The translations under genes and the position numbers were made by a program. A stretch of DNA of 64,000 nt from Bryobacterales bacterium KBS 96 (lineage in GTDB: Bacteria; Acidobacteriota; Terriglobia; Bryobacterales; Bryobacteraceae), in contig KB906767.1 in NCBI GenBank assembly GCA_000381625.1, positions 1,280,629-1,344,628 of the forward strand, in the 5' to 3' direction. The stretch's first letter is position 1; the number at the start of each line of letters is the position of its first letter. Shown piece by piece: positions 32,936-43,212 of the stretch. The notes under the pieces were generated by a model that had not been told where the DNA came from, searched no databases, and was given only the letters and a program-made list of their open reading frames with translations.

Positions 32936-35761
32936 ATGGACGGAGAGCGTCAATCTCAGATCGACAATCTTGTTTACCGGGTCCTTACAATAGACCCTGG
33001 AAACCGCGCGTCCTTTCTCGAAAACGCCTGCCCCGATGCCGATATACGGGAAGAGGTCACCCGCACGCTCGTGCGGCTCTCCGTTTTCAGTGAACCCCGC
33101 TCGCTTGACGAAAAACCGGACAATATCCCGCTAGCGCAAGCTCCTCCGGATCATCGCGCTGGCCGGATAGTAGGCGTGTACCGGATTCTTAGACGCATCG
33201 GCCAGGGCGGAATGGGTGAAGTCTATCTTGCTATGGACGTACGCCTGGAACGGCATGTCGCGCTAAAATTTTTGCCCGCGCAGACGACCGGCGACGAACT
33301 GCTGGTGCGCCGCTTTCAACTGGAGGCGAGAACGGCATCGTCGCTGAACCATCCGAACATCCTGACGATTTTCGACGTCGGCAAAATCGATGGTGAGCAT
33401 TTCATCGCAAGCGAGTTCGTCGACGGCGTCACTTTACGATCCCGCCTGCGGGAAGGACCACTCGCATTCCCCGAAGCCATCGAGATCGTCACTCAGGCTG
33501 TGTCGGCGCTGGTCGCCGCGCATTCGGCCGGAGTCATACATCGCGATTTGAAGCCGACCAACATTATGATCCGGCCGGACGGCTACATCAAGGTGATCGA
33601 CTTCGGGTTGGCAAAACTGTCGGCCTCGCGCAATCAGGCGAATCGGGACGAGGCCTACACACGGCCCGGAACCATGGTGGGCACGGTCGACTATATGTCG
33701 CCGGAGCAGGCGCGCGGCGATGAAGTCGATCCGCGAAGCGACATCTGGAGCCTGGGCGTCGTGCTGTACGAGATGCTGACCGGACGAAAGCCATTCGACG
33801 GCAAGACGGACCACCACGTGGTCGTGAGCATTCTCGAAAAGGATCCGCCCCCGCTTGCGGAAACGGCATCGATTCCCGAAGATGTGCAGCGGCTTGTGGA
33901 TCGGTGTCTGCGGAAAGATCCGAAACAGCGCTATGGAAGCGCGGAAGAACTGCTGGCCGACTTGCGGACAATCAGGCGGGCACTGAACCTATCGGACGGA
34001 TCGCGGCCGGCCGTTGCGGCTGTTCGGAAGAAACCGAAGTGGATGTTCATCGCCGCGAGCGTAACCTGCCTCGCGCTGGCAGCCATGCTGTGGTGGCTTT
34101 TCGTTGGAAGGCAATGGTTTTTTGGCTTGGAGCCATTCGACATCGGAACTATCCAGCAACTGACCTTCAATGGAGATACAAAATCGGCTGCCATTTCTCC
34201 GGAAGGACGGTATCTTGCCTATATCTCGGGATCTCCCGGACACGAAGCGATCTGGATTAAACGCATCGATTCGTCCACCGAGAGCGTGAGAGCGCAAGTC
34301 TCGGCCGACGAATACGATTCGCTGACATTCTCAAGCGATGGGCAGGACATTTACTTCGTCGCCAGAAAAAAAGAGTATGGTCGGCTTTATAAGGTTCCAC
34401 TGGCGGGCGGCGATCCGCGGTTGCTCGTAAACGACGTAGACGGCCCGATCACATTCAAGCCGGGTGGTGCTCAATTTGCCTTTCGGCGTAATGTCAACGG
34501 CGCTTCGGGAATCGTGATCGCTTCCAGCGCGCCGCCTCGCCGAGAACAAACCATCTTCAAAAGCGATGCCCTGCTTGGGCGTAGAATCGCCTGGTCGCCG
34601 GATTCTAAAATAATCGCCACGACCGTTTATCCCGCGCCGGGCAGTTCGAAATGGCCCAGTTTGGCATTAATCGAAGCGGCCGGGCCACATCAAATACGTT
34701 TAATGCCGCTTTCAGGCTGGCGGGCTACCCATCAGTTCGTGTGGCTGAACCGCTCCGATCTAATTGTTCCTACAGCTTCGAACGAAGAGACCGACGACCA
34801 GATGCAACTCCGGGAATTCTCAACGAAGACTGGCGAGTCCAGGAGTTTGACGGCCGACATGTACGGATACTCGGGAGCTAGCCTGACGCAGGACCGGCAA
34901 TCGCTTGTCACGATCAGAATCGAAAGGCGCACCACGTTTTGGACGGCGAATCGGGATAACCTGCGGCTCGGAGAAAGCACGGCCGGCGATACCGGACGGT
35001 ACGAAAGCGTTGACTGGTCGGACGATGGTCTGCTGGTCTCGCAGGCCAATCGCGGCGCTGGAACGAATGTCTGGATGATCGATCCCACCGACTCGCGTCC
35101 GAAGAAACTGACTGACGGTCTATTTGTCGATAGAAATCCCGTCTGGATTCACGGTTCCCGCGCCGTTGCTTTTGCCTCGAACCGAAGCGGTTCCCCCGGG
35201 CTTTGGCGATACGATCTCGACACCGGCCAATACAAGCTTCTGGTAAGCGGCGCGGGCTACATCGAATCTCCCCAGTGCTCGCCGGATGGCAACTGGCTTG
35301 TATACACGGATTGGACCGCCAACCAGCCCTCGATCTGGCGGGTGGCATCGACCGGCGGAGCGCCTGTTCGAATTTTCTCGGAAGAAGCTCGCCATCCGGT
35401 TTTCTCGCCCGATGGAAAACGAATCGCGGCCGAAGTGCTCAGTGGTCCGCAGCACACAGAATGGCAGGTGACGGTTTTCTCACTGGACACAAATCGGCCG
35501 ATTCAACGCGTCCCTACCATCCCCAGCGGCGCGCGGCTGGGGTGGTATCCGGATGGGCGCGGGCTAACGTACATCGTTACCGACGATCACGGCGTGTCGA
35601 ATATCTGGCAGCAGCCTCTGTCGAGCAGCGCTCCTACCCAGATCACCTCGTTTCAGGAAAACCAAATCTTCGACTACGGTTGGTCTCAAGACGGCGAGAA
35701 GCTCGCATGCCTGCGAGGACGAGCGTGGTCGGATGCCTACTTGTTACAAAGGAAGCCATAG
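32936..35761 (+). CDS. Ser/Thr protein kinase with a TolB-like beta-propeller sensor
   Basis: 941 residues. An N-terminal region of about 80 residues precedes a complete Hanks-type kinase domain: IGQGGMGEVYLAMD (near 88), VALKFLP (ATP-binding Lys), HRDLKPTN (about 201), DFGLAK (about 221), GTVDYMSPEQARG. One membrane helix lies near 368-390 (FIAASVTCLALAAMLWWLFVG). The rest (about 400-941) is a WD40/TolB-like propeller with repeating blades, such as AAISPEGRYLAYISG, LTFSSDGQDIYFV, IAWSPDSKIIATT and PQCSPDGNWLVYT. The kinase is cytoplasmic and the propeller periplasmic. This architecture is common in acidobacteria; the ligand and targets are unknown. Confidence 0.92.
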   Translation: MDGERQSQIDNLVYRVLTIDPGNRASFLENACPDADIREEVTRTLVRLSVFSEPRSLDEKPDNIPLAQAPPDHRAGRIVGVYRILRRIGQGGMGEVYLAMDVRLERHVALKFLPAQTTGDELLVRRFQLEARTASSLNHPNILTIFDVGKIDGEHFIASEFVDGVTLRSRLREGPLAFPEAIEIVTQAVSALVAAHSAGVIHRDLKPTNIMIRPDGYIKVIDFGLAKLSASRNQANRDEAYTRPGTMVGTVDYMSPEQARGDEVDPRSDIWSLGVVLYEMLTGRKPFDGKTDHHVVVSILEKDPPPLAETASIPEDVQRLVDRCLRKDPKQRYGSAEELLADLRTIRRALNLSDGSRPAVAAVRKKPKWMFIAASVTCLALAAMLWWLFVGRQWFFGLEPFDIGTIQQLTFNGDTKSAAISPEGRYLAYISGSPGHEAIWIKRIDSSTESVRAQVSADEYDSLTFSSDGQDIYFVARKKEYGRLYKVPLAGGDPRLLVNDVDGPITFKPGGAQFAFRRNVNGASGIVIASSAPPRREQTIFKSDALLGRRIAWSPDSKIIATTVYPAPGSSKWPSLALIEAAGPHQIRLMPLSGWRATHQFVWLNRSDLIVPTASNEETDDQMQLREFSTKTGESRSLTADMYGYSGASLTQDRQSLVTIRIERRTTFWTANRDNLRLGESTAGDTGRYESVDWSDDGLLVSQANRGAGTNVWMIDPTDSRPKKLTDGLFVDRNPVWIHGSRAVAFASNRSGSPGLWRYDLDTGQYKLLVSGAGYIESPQCSPDGNWLVYTDWTANQPSIWRVASTGGAPVRIFSEEARHPVFSPDGKRIAAEVLSGPQHTEWQVTVFSLDTNRPIQRVPTIPSGARLGWYPDGRGLTYIVTDDHGVSNIWQQPLSSSAPTQITSFQENQIFDYGWSQDGEKLACLRGRAWSDAYLLQRKP

Positions 35762-35831
35762 GTTGGCCCGCTACTTGCATCGCTGTCAAATCGATATCAG
35801 GTCGTATTAGAGAAAGGGTAAGAAATAGAGT

Positions 35832-36359
35832 ATGTCAGGTCCCCGAAGCCCACAGGATCCTCCCAATTTACTGGCGGCGGTCAGAGTTACTTCCGGCCCC
35901 CGGAGCCCACAAGATCCATCCAACCGAACCGCACTCACCGATGCCGGAGCGGGCGCCGCAGCGCCGGCCCCAGCGCCGGTTACAGACCAAAAGCTCTCGC
36001 TTCGTGTCGAGATCAAAAGGGCTAAACCACTCGCCATTTCGATCTCAAGTCCCGACCCAATGAAGATTGAGATCCGGAAGGTAGAGATCGAAATATACAA
36101 GGACAAGGATCTTATTTTTTCAACTCTCGTGTCGGGGGCCTGTGACGTTGTGGTTGAGGATGCCAGCCAGCCACACGTTTTCCCCTTAAACCCGGACGAA
36201 TTAAAGAAAGCTCTTCCCTATCTTCGAGTGGGCAACGTCGCAGTCGTTCACGTTGAATATCTGGCAAAGACGCATGGCGAAATGCACGTCTCAGTCGTGG
36301 CTCATAGCCGCTCTCATTCCGTTGACGATATAGTGAAGCACGTTTTACATATGAAATAG
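35832..36359 (+). CDS. Unknown 175-residue protein with an N-terminal duplicated motif
   Basis: I do not recognise this gene. It begins with the motif SGPRSPQDPPN repeated 19 residues later as SGPRSPQDPSN (57-base period in the DNA), then an Ala/Pro/Gly run (AGAGAAAPAPAP). The remaining 120 residues alternate as in a beta sandwich: LSLRVEIKRAKPLAISISS, MKIEIRKVEIEIYKDKDLIF, VGNVAVVHVEYLAKTHGEMH. There is no signal peptide or membrane helix. AAAGGG stands about 16 bases before the start and AGAG 3 bases before. It follows the propeller kinase gene by 70 bp and could be co-transcribed with it. The coding potential looks real, but the function is unknown. Confidence 0.6.
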   Translation: MSGPRSPQDPPNLLAAVRVTSGPRSPQDPSNRTALTDAGAGAAAPAPAPVTDQKLSLRVEIKRAKPLAISISSPDPMKIEIRKVEIEIYKDKDLIFSTLVSGACDVVVEDASQPHVFPLNPDELKKALPYLRVGNVAVVHVEYLAKTHGEMHVSVVAHSRSHSVDDIVKHVLHMK

Positions 36360-36498
36360 TTCGGGCCGCACGTGCCGCGCCCGTGACACAGGAAGGATAG
36401 CGGGTTATCCGCTAAGATTACCGGCCCCATGCCGGAACGACCAAGAAGACGTTTCCGGCGCCTTGCGACTCCGGATTCCAGTACAATCTATACAGTAA

Positions 36499-37137
36499 AT
36501 GTTTCAAAATCGGGAAGGCGAAACGGAGATTTTGCTCGGCAATAAACAGATCGTTGGTATCTTCTTTATTCTGGCGGTGTTGTTCGGAGCGTTCTTCACC
36601 GCCGGTTACATGGTCGGTCGTAACTCGGGAGAAAAGAATACCGAAGACAATGCAGTTCAGGCAAGTTCGGCTCCCAATTCCGCGACGGCTGCGCCGATCG
36701 GCGAGACGCACGCGGTGCCTGGGGATGCCGGAGCGGCGGCGGGAGCCGCGCCAATACAGGGCAACTCCAATGACGACAGTAAGGGTCGGGTGGCGGCAAA
36801 CACAGCAGCGGAAGCGGCGCCGGCCACGCGAACGGAGACCGTTTCTCCAAAGAACACGAATCGCCAGCGCGTCGAAGAAGCCGATGGCGATTCTTTGATG
36901 ATCACGCCCCGTCGTGGGCAAACGTATCTGCAAGTCACGGCCGTCAGCAGGTCCGAGGCGGAAGCCGTGGCCGGCGTGCTCAGCAAGCGAGGGTTCCATG
37001 CGCACTTTGCCGCCGGACCGGACACAAAACTCTTTCGAGTGCTGGTCGGTCCCGTTCGCGATGCCGGCGATCTTTCCAGCACGCGCGATGCACTGAGGCG
37101 CAAGGGATTCCGGCAGGTATTCGTACAGCGGTATTAA
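36499..37137 (+). CDS. Membrane-anchored SPOR-domain protein
   Basis: 212 residues. A single membrane helix at about 19-41 (IVGIFFILAVLFGAFFTAGY) is followed by a long Ala/Pro/Thr-rich periplasmic linker (about 45-130) and a C-terminal SPOR domain (GQTYLQVTAVSRSEAEAVAG through FRVLVGPVRDAGDLSSTRDA to FRQVFVQRY). SPOR domains bind denuded peptidoglycan at the division site. A TACAAT box (36482-36487) lies 11 bases before the ATG and could give a nearly leaderless transcript. It is probably a cell-division or cell-wall protein. Confidence 0.82.
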   Translation: MFQNREGETEILLGNKQIVGIFFILAVLFGAFFTAGYMVGRNSGEKNTEDNAVQASSAPNSATAAPIGETHAVPGDAGAAAGAAPIQGNSNDDSKGRVAANTAAEAAPATRTETVSPKNTNRQRVEEADGDSLMITPRRGQTYLQVTAVSRSEAEAVAGVLSKRGFHAHFAAGPDTKLFRVLVGPVRDAGDLSSTRDALRRKGFRQVFVQRY

Positions 37138-37159
37138 TAGGACCAAAGTTTTACTTAAG

Positions 37160-37179
37160 GGGACGGGCATGCCCGTCCC
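37160..37179. repeat. 20-bp perfect palindrome, REP-like or terminator
   Basis: GGGACGGGCATGCCCGTCCC is identical on both strands. A further stem GGCGG-CCACG-CCGCC lies at 37218-37232. Together they occupy the gap between the SPOR gene and lipA. No T run follows either. Such palindromes often occur in many copies in a genome, which cannot be tested in one window. Confidence 0.7.
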
Positions 37180-37281
37180 AGGAATGCCTCGACCCGAGAT
37201 AGCCTACGTAGCTTAGGGGCGGCCACGCCGCCTGCATATCCAGAAGGGTGCGGACGCCCGCGCCGGTACAATGGAGGTTCC

Positions 37282-38211
37282 GTGCCCTCCGAATCACTCG
37301 TCCAGATCGACTCTCCCCCGCCCCAGCAACGTTTGCCCGCATGGTTGCGAAAGGGGCGCACACACTTTGAATCCGTTCAGATGCTGAAAAGCGAACTGCG
37401 CCGGCTGCATCTGCACACAGTTTGCGAATCGGCGCGTTGTCCCAACCTCCATGAGTGTTTCCATCGCGGCGCAGCAACGTTCATGATTCTTGGCAACCTT
37501 TGCACACGAGGTTGCGGATTTTGCTCGGTGCCGAAGGGATCGGCTGCAAAACACGAGTTCGAACTGGATCCGCTTGAACCGGCTCACGTAGCGGAGATGG
37601 CTGCACGCATGGGGCTACGGTATGTCGTGATCACGTCAGTGAACCGCGACGATCTCGAAGATGGAGGCTCGCAGCATTTTGCGGAGACCGTACGGGAGGT
37701 CCGGCGCGCCTTGCCTCAGGCGCGAGTCGAGGTGCTGACTCCCGACTTTTGCGGCGATCTGAATGCCGTTGCGCGAGTGCTCGACGCGGGACCGCACGTG
37801 TTCAATCACAACATGGAAACGATCCGGCGGCTGTACCGCCGCGTCCGGCCACAGGCCGACTACCGGCAATCGTTGCGCGTGTTGGAATTCGCGAAGAACT
37901 ATCGTGCCGATGTGCTGACGAAATCCGGCTTGATGGTTGGCTTAGGCGAACAACCTTCCGAGGTACATGAACTTCTGCGTGATGTTCGCGCCTCGGGAAC
38001 GGACGTAGCCACGATCGGACAATATCTTCAGCCAACGCGGCGCAATCTTCGCGTCTCGGAATTCGTGACTCCCGCGCAGTTCGACGCCTACCGCGATTTC
38101 GGACTCTCCGCTGGATTCCGCATGGTGTTCAGCGGCCCTTTCGTTCGCAGCTCCTATATGGCCGACCTCATCAGTGAAGAAGCGGCGCTCGCGCCGGAGC
38201 CACTGACGTGA
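37282..38211 (+). CDS. lipA: Lipoyl synthase
   Basis: 309 residues from GTG 37282, with GGAGG six bases upstream. The auxiliary cluster motif is CESARCPNLHEC, the radical-SAM motif is CTRGCGFCSVPKG, and the C-terminal RSSY motif is present (FVRSSYMAD). Other family segments are RYVVITSVNRDDLEDGGSQH, NHNMETIRRLYRRVRP and LMVGLGEQPSEV. The enzyme inserts sulfur at C6 and C8 of protein-bound octanoyl groups. A TACAAT box at 37267-37272 gives a short leader. It overlaps lnt by four bases. Confidence 0.95.
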   Translation: MPSESLVQIDSPPPQQRLPAWLRKGRTHFESVQMLKSELRRLHLHTVCESARCPNLHECFHRGAATFMILGNLCTRGCGFCSVPKGSAAKHEFELDPLEPAHVAEMAARMGLRYVVITSVNRDDLEDGGSQHFAETVREVRRALPQARVEVLTPDFCGDLNAVARVLDAGPHVFNHNMETIRRLYRRVRPQADYRQSLRVLEFAKNYRADVLTKSGLMVGLGEQPSEVHELLRDVRASGTDVATIGQYLQPTRRNLRVSEFVTPAQFDAYRDFGLSAGFRMVFSGPFVRSSYMADLISEEAALAPEPLT

Positions 38212-39692
38212 GGCCTCCGCGTCCGCGCTGGGAAATTCCACTTTATCTCGCTCTCGCGCTCCTGACCGGAGCGTGTTTGCGGCTGGCATTTCCGAATTAC
38301 GACGTTTACTGGCTGGCAGCTTTTGCGCTCACGCCGTTGCTGTTCGCCCTGGCCCGGGAGGACAGCGCAAAGCGACGCTTTCTGTATGGCTGGATGGCCG
38401 GTTTCGTGTATTGGTTCTGGCTCTGCATTTGGATCCAGTTTGTGCTCCAGGTTCATGCCTACATGGGAGTATTTGGAAGCTGGGGCAGCTTCGTTCTATT
38501 CAGCGCCTTGAAGGCGATACATCTCGCCGTCTTTGCGTGGCTCGCCGGACCCTTGATGTGGCGGGCGTATGCAATTCCCGCGATCGCGGCGCTCTGGGTC
38601 GGTTTGGAGCGTACTCACGGAACTTTTGGCTTCGCTTGGCTCGATCTGGGCAATGCCGGAATCAACATGTCCCTGCCTCTGCGGCTCGCTCCGTACGTCG
38701 GAGTCTACGGCCTTTCGTTCGTGTTTGTGATGCTTTCAGTCGCAATCGCAATCGTAGTTCTGAGATATCCGCGTAAGCACCTTTGGCCGTTGGCGGCACT
38801 GGGCGTTCTGTACGCGTTGCCTGCCGTGCCGCAACACTTCAAGGCCAGCCAGCAGGTTTTGGTTGTTCAACCAAACGTCGACACGGAAAAGGAATGGACG
38901 CTGGCCAGCGAGACGCAGGCCGAGCAGCACTTGCAAGTCATATCGGATGCGTTCGACGCACGCCTGGTGGTTTGGCCGGAATTACCCGCGCCGTTCTACT
39001 ACTATGACGATCCTGTCTTCCGGCAGGAGGCGCAGCACATTGCCCGCAAGCATGGCTATTTCTTGTTCGGCACGGTGGCGCATACACCGAGGAACCAGCC
39101 GTTGAATTCGGCCGTTCTTCTGGGACCGCAAGGGAACGTCATCGGCCGGTATGACAAGGTGAATCTCGTTCCCTTCGGGGAGTTTGTCCCGCCGCTGTTC
39201 AGCTTTGTCAATCGCGTCACCCAGGAAGCGGGCGATTTTGCGCCGGGCCATGAGATCAAAGTGCTGCCGCAGCCGCCGAACGATCTCGGGGTATTTATTT
39301 GTTACGAATCCGCATTTCCGGATTTCGTTCGCCAATTTGCTAGAAACGGCGCGACCGTGTTCTTCAATTTATCGAACGACGGCTATTTCGGCCATAGCGC
39401 CGCGCGGGAACAGCATCTGCTGCTGGTCCGTATGCGCGCCGTTGAAAACCGCCGGTTCATCGTCCGCGCCACCAACGATGGCATCACGGCGTCCATCGAC
39501 CCAGCCGGCCGTATTCTGCGGAAGCTGCCGTTGTATCAGGAAGTGGCGGCGCTGCTGCCTTTCGACAGCGTCCGATCGACGACGCCATACACACAGCACG
39601 GCGATTGGTTTGCCTGGAGCTGTCTTCTGATAGGCGTGGGTCTCTCGCTGCAGACCCAGCTCGCTTCGCGCATCAGGCGTTCCGCGAGCTGA
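38208..39692 (+). CDS. lnt: Apolipoprotein N-acyltransferase
   Basis: 494 residues from GTG, overlapping the lipA stop by four bases. Six or so N-terminal membrane helices (residues 8-205) are followed by a periplasmic nitrilase-like domain with the catalytic triad visible: Glu in VVWPELPAPFYYY, Lys in YDKVNLVPFGEFVP and Cys in FICYESAFPDF. A last membrane helix lies near the C-terminus (FAWSCLLIGVGLSLQ). It adds the third acyl chain to lipoproteins in the inner membrane. The link to lipA is through translation coupling only; both act in lipid-related modification. Confidence 0.93.
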   Translation: MRPPRPRWEIPLYLALALLTGACLRLAFPNYDVYWLAAFALTPLLFALAREDSAKRRFLYGWMAGFVYWFWLCIWIQFVLQVHAYMGVFGSWGSFVLFSALKAIHLAVFAWLAGPLMWRAYAIPAIAALWVGLERTHGTFGFAWLDLGNAGINMSLPLRLAPYVGVYGLSFVFVMLSVAIAIVVLRYPRKHLWPLAALGVLYALPAVPQHFKASQQVLVVQPNVDTEKEWTLASETQAEQHLQVISDAFDARLVVWPELPAPFYYYDDPVFRQEAQHIARKHGYFLFGTVAHTPRNQPLNSAVLLGPQGNVIGRYDKVNLVPFGEFVPPLFSFVNRVTQEAGDFAPGHEIKVLPQPPNDLGVFICYESAFPDFVRQFARNGATVFFNLSNDGYFGHSAAREQHLLLVRMRAVENRRFIVRATNDGITASIDPAGRILRKLPLYQEVAALLPFDSVRSTTPYTQHGDWFAWSCLLIGVGLSLQTQLASRIRRSAS

Positions 39693-39765
39693 GTTCCCCC
39701 CTGCAGAGTGCGGCCGCTAAACGAAAGATGACGGGTGGCAGCCACACCAAACCTGGACAGCTTAA

Positions 39766-41178
<1,413 letters not shown>

Positions 41179-41316
41179 AAGAGTGCGACAGTTGTGTCTT
41201 AGAGATTGCGATTCCGTCGAGCAACGCCTGATAGAATGCAAGCGGTTGCCGTAGTCCGGGGGTGATGGGACGAGGGTGGGCTGGCTAGTGCTTCCGATCC
41301 GACCCGCTACTCCGAG

Positions 41317-41646
41317 GTGGCTTTTGGCTGCGATGCTCACGGCGAACTGGAGTCTATGGAGATCAGCGGTTTTTTCAATCTGAACAAGTCTTTCGATTGC
41401 GACAAATTGAGAGAAGATCTGGTAGAGCGTTACGAAAACGATGTAAGGCCGTACGAGGTGTACGTGCTCAGCGATACAAGGGGCGAACGTATTCAGGTGC
41501 GTCTTGATTCGCGCGGTCCAGCGGGCGAGTTAAGCAGGGACGTCAAGGTCAACCAACGCATGAACGATGCCGAGTTAATGCGAGCCGTCACGGAGCGCAT
41601 CGACATCATGTTGGACGAGCTCGATTCATCGCTCCATACGCAATAG
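41317..41646 (+). CDS. Small conserved-looking protein of unknown function
   Basis: 109 residues from GTG 41317, or 96 from ATG 41356 (MEISGFFNLN). I do not recognise it. It is acidic and mixed alpha/beta: FNLNKSFDCDKLREDLVERY, YEVYVLSDTRGERIQVRLDS, and a C-terminal helix MNDAELMRAVTERIDIMLDE. An extended -10 (TGA plus TAGAAT, 41229-41237) lies upstream and an intrinsic-terminator-like stem follows the stop, which supports a short transcription unit of its own. Confidence 0.55.
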   Translation: MAFGCDAHGELESMEISGFFNLNKSFDCDKLREDLVERYENDVRPYEVYVLSDTRGERIQVRLDSRGPAGELSRDVKVNQRMNDAELMRAVTERIDIMLDELDSSLHTQ

Positions 41647-41657
41647 ACCTCTCGAAG

Positions 41658-41678
41658 AAAGCTACTAAGTAGCCTTTT
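41658..41678 (+). terminator. Candidate intrinsic terminator
   Basis: GCTAC (41661-41665) pairs with GTAGC (41669-41673) around a TAA loop and is followed by CTTTT; flanking AAA and TTT extend the stem with one bulge. It lies 12 bases after the stop of the small gene. Confidence 0.5.
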
Positions 41679-41937
41679 CACAATCCGTACACGTGGGGCG
41701 GTTGCGTTTTCCGATTGCCTTGATTCAGAGGCGCCCTGCGCAAGCAAGCGGGTTCCGACAACCGAACAATCCAGCGCACTCTCCTTCGAGGACTCCGTTC
41801 GCAGGTCGCCTCGGCGCGGTGTCCTCGGAAGGCCGCTTCCCCTTTTCTTCTATATCGATCGGCATAGAAAAAAGGCTGCCTTTAAGCAGTGGGCAACGGT
41901 CGTGAGACGCTCCATACTCGGAGTGTCGACGCAACCC

Positions 41938-43212
41938 ATGCCGCAGCAGCCTTCCCCCTCCTCACTCGAACAGACTAAGCCGGCCACTCCCGAAATTACA
42001 AACCAGCCGGGCAAACCGGGGCGCCCCTGGATCTGGCTTCTCCTCATCGTAATTGTCGGTTTCGGCGCCTATTACTTTTGGGCCCACGCGAAAAACGGCC
42101 AGCGCGCGAAGGGCACAGCTAATCCGAATATGCCTGCTAAAGCGGGTGGACGAACCCGCGGTGGAGGTGTTCCACCAGTAGTGGCCGTGAGGGCCGCTAA
42201 GGGCAATATCGGAGTCTATTACACCGGCCTCGGCGCAGTCACTCCCATTTACACCGTTACTGTCAAAAGCCGGGTGGATGGCCAGCTAATGCAGGTTCAC
42301 TATACGGAGGGCCAGTTCATTCATCAAGGCGATCCTCTCGCCGAAATCGATCCGCGGCCGTATCAGGTCCAGTTAGCGCAAGCTCAGGGACAACTCGAAA
42401 AAGATCAATCCACCCTTGAAAACGCGCGCATCGATTTGGCTCGTTACCAACAACTGATCGTCAAAAAAGCGGTGCCGGAGCAGACGCTGGCGACACAAAA
42501 AGCGACTGTGATTCAGGACGAAGGCACAGTGAAGACCGATCAGGCAAATATCGACAGCGCGAAACTCAACCTCGTTTATTGCCACATCACCGCCCCGATC
42601 ACCGGCCGCGTGGGGCTTCGGTTAATCGATCCCGGCAATTACGTGCAAGCCGCATCCGCCACGCCGTTAGCTGTCATTACGCAGATCAATCCGATCAGCG
42701 TCATTTTCACGATCTCTGAAGATCAGCTTCCGCCTGTGCTTCGCAAGCTACACGCCGGTGCACGCCTTCGGGTCGACGCGTACGACCGGGCGATGACGAC
42801 GAAACTCGCGGCGGGTTATGTCACGACGCTGGATAACCAAATCGACCAGACTACTGGCACGGTGAGGCTGCGCGCCACTTTCGACAACAACAACGGAATG
42901 CTGTTTCCAAATCAGTTTGTGAATGCGCGCCTGCTTGTCGAAGAGAAGAACGGCGTCACTCTCTTGGCGACTGCCGCCATCCAACGAAACACTCAGACGA
43001 CCTACGTATATTTCGTCAAGCCCGATCAGACGGTCACCATTCGCAACGTCAAAGTAGGAACAACGAATGGCGAAGTATCGGAGATCACCTCCGGGATCTC
43101 GCCCGGAGACGTGGTCGTTATGACAGGCGTCGATAAATTGCAGGAAGGTTCAAAAGTTCAAGCTCACATCGAGGACGCGTCACAGCCACAGGCGCAGGGG
43201 TCGAATCAATGA
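41938..43212 (+). CDS. RND efflux periplasmic adaptor (MdtA-like)
   Basis: 424 residues from ATG 41938; a GTG at 41902 would add 12 residues. A membrane anchor lies near residues 34-53 ([19 protein letters not shown]). The membrane-fusion fold follows: lipoyl half-motifs in [20 protein letters not shown] and [20 protein letters not shown], the coiled hairpin ([20 protein letters not shown]), beta barrel ([16 protein letters not shown]) and membrane-proximal domain. It bridges the RND pumps and the outer-membrane channel. Its stop overlaps the first pump gene by four bases. Confidence 0.9.
   Translation: MPQQPSPSSLEQTKPATPEITNQPGKPGRPWIWLLLIVIVGFGAYYFWAHAKNGQRAKGTANPNMPAKAGGRTRGGGVPPVVAVRAAKGNIGVYYTGLGAVTPIYTVTVKSRVDGQLMQVHYTEGQFIHQGDPLAEIDPRPYQVQLAQAQGQLEKDQSTLENARIDLARYQQLIVKKAVPEQTLATQKATVIQDEGTVKTDQANIDSAKLNLVYCHITAPITGRVGLRLIDPGNYVQAASATPLAVITQINPISVIFTISEDQLPPVLRKLHAGARLRVDAYDRAMTTKLAAGYVTTLDNQIDQTTGTVRLRATFDNNNGMLFPNQFVNARLLVEEKNGVTLLATAAIQRNTQTTYVYFVKPDQTVTIRNVKVGTTNGEVSEITSGISPGDVVVMTGVDKLQEGSKVQAHIEDASQPQAQGSNQ

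Noticed and set aside
35203-36063. Plus-strand frame of 286 codons
   Set aside because: It overlaps the end of the propeller kinase and the start of the unknown 175-residue gene in another frame and has no start signal.
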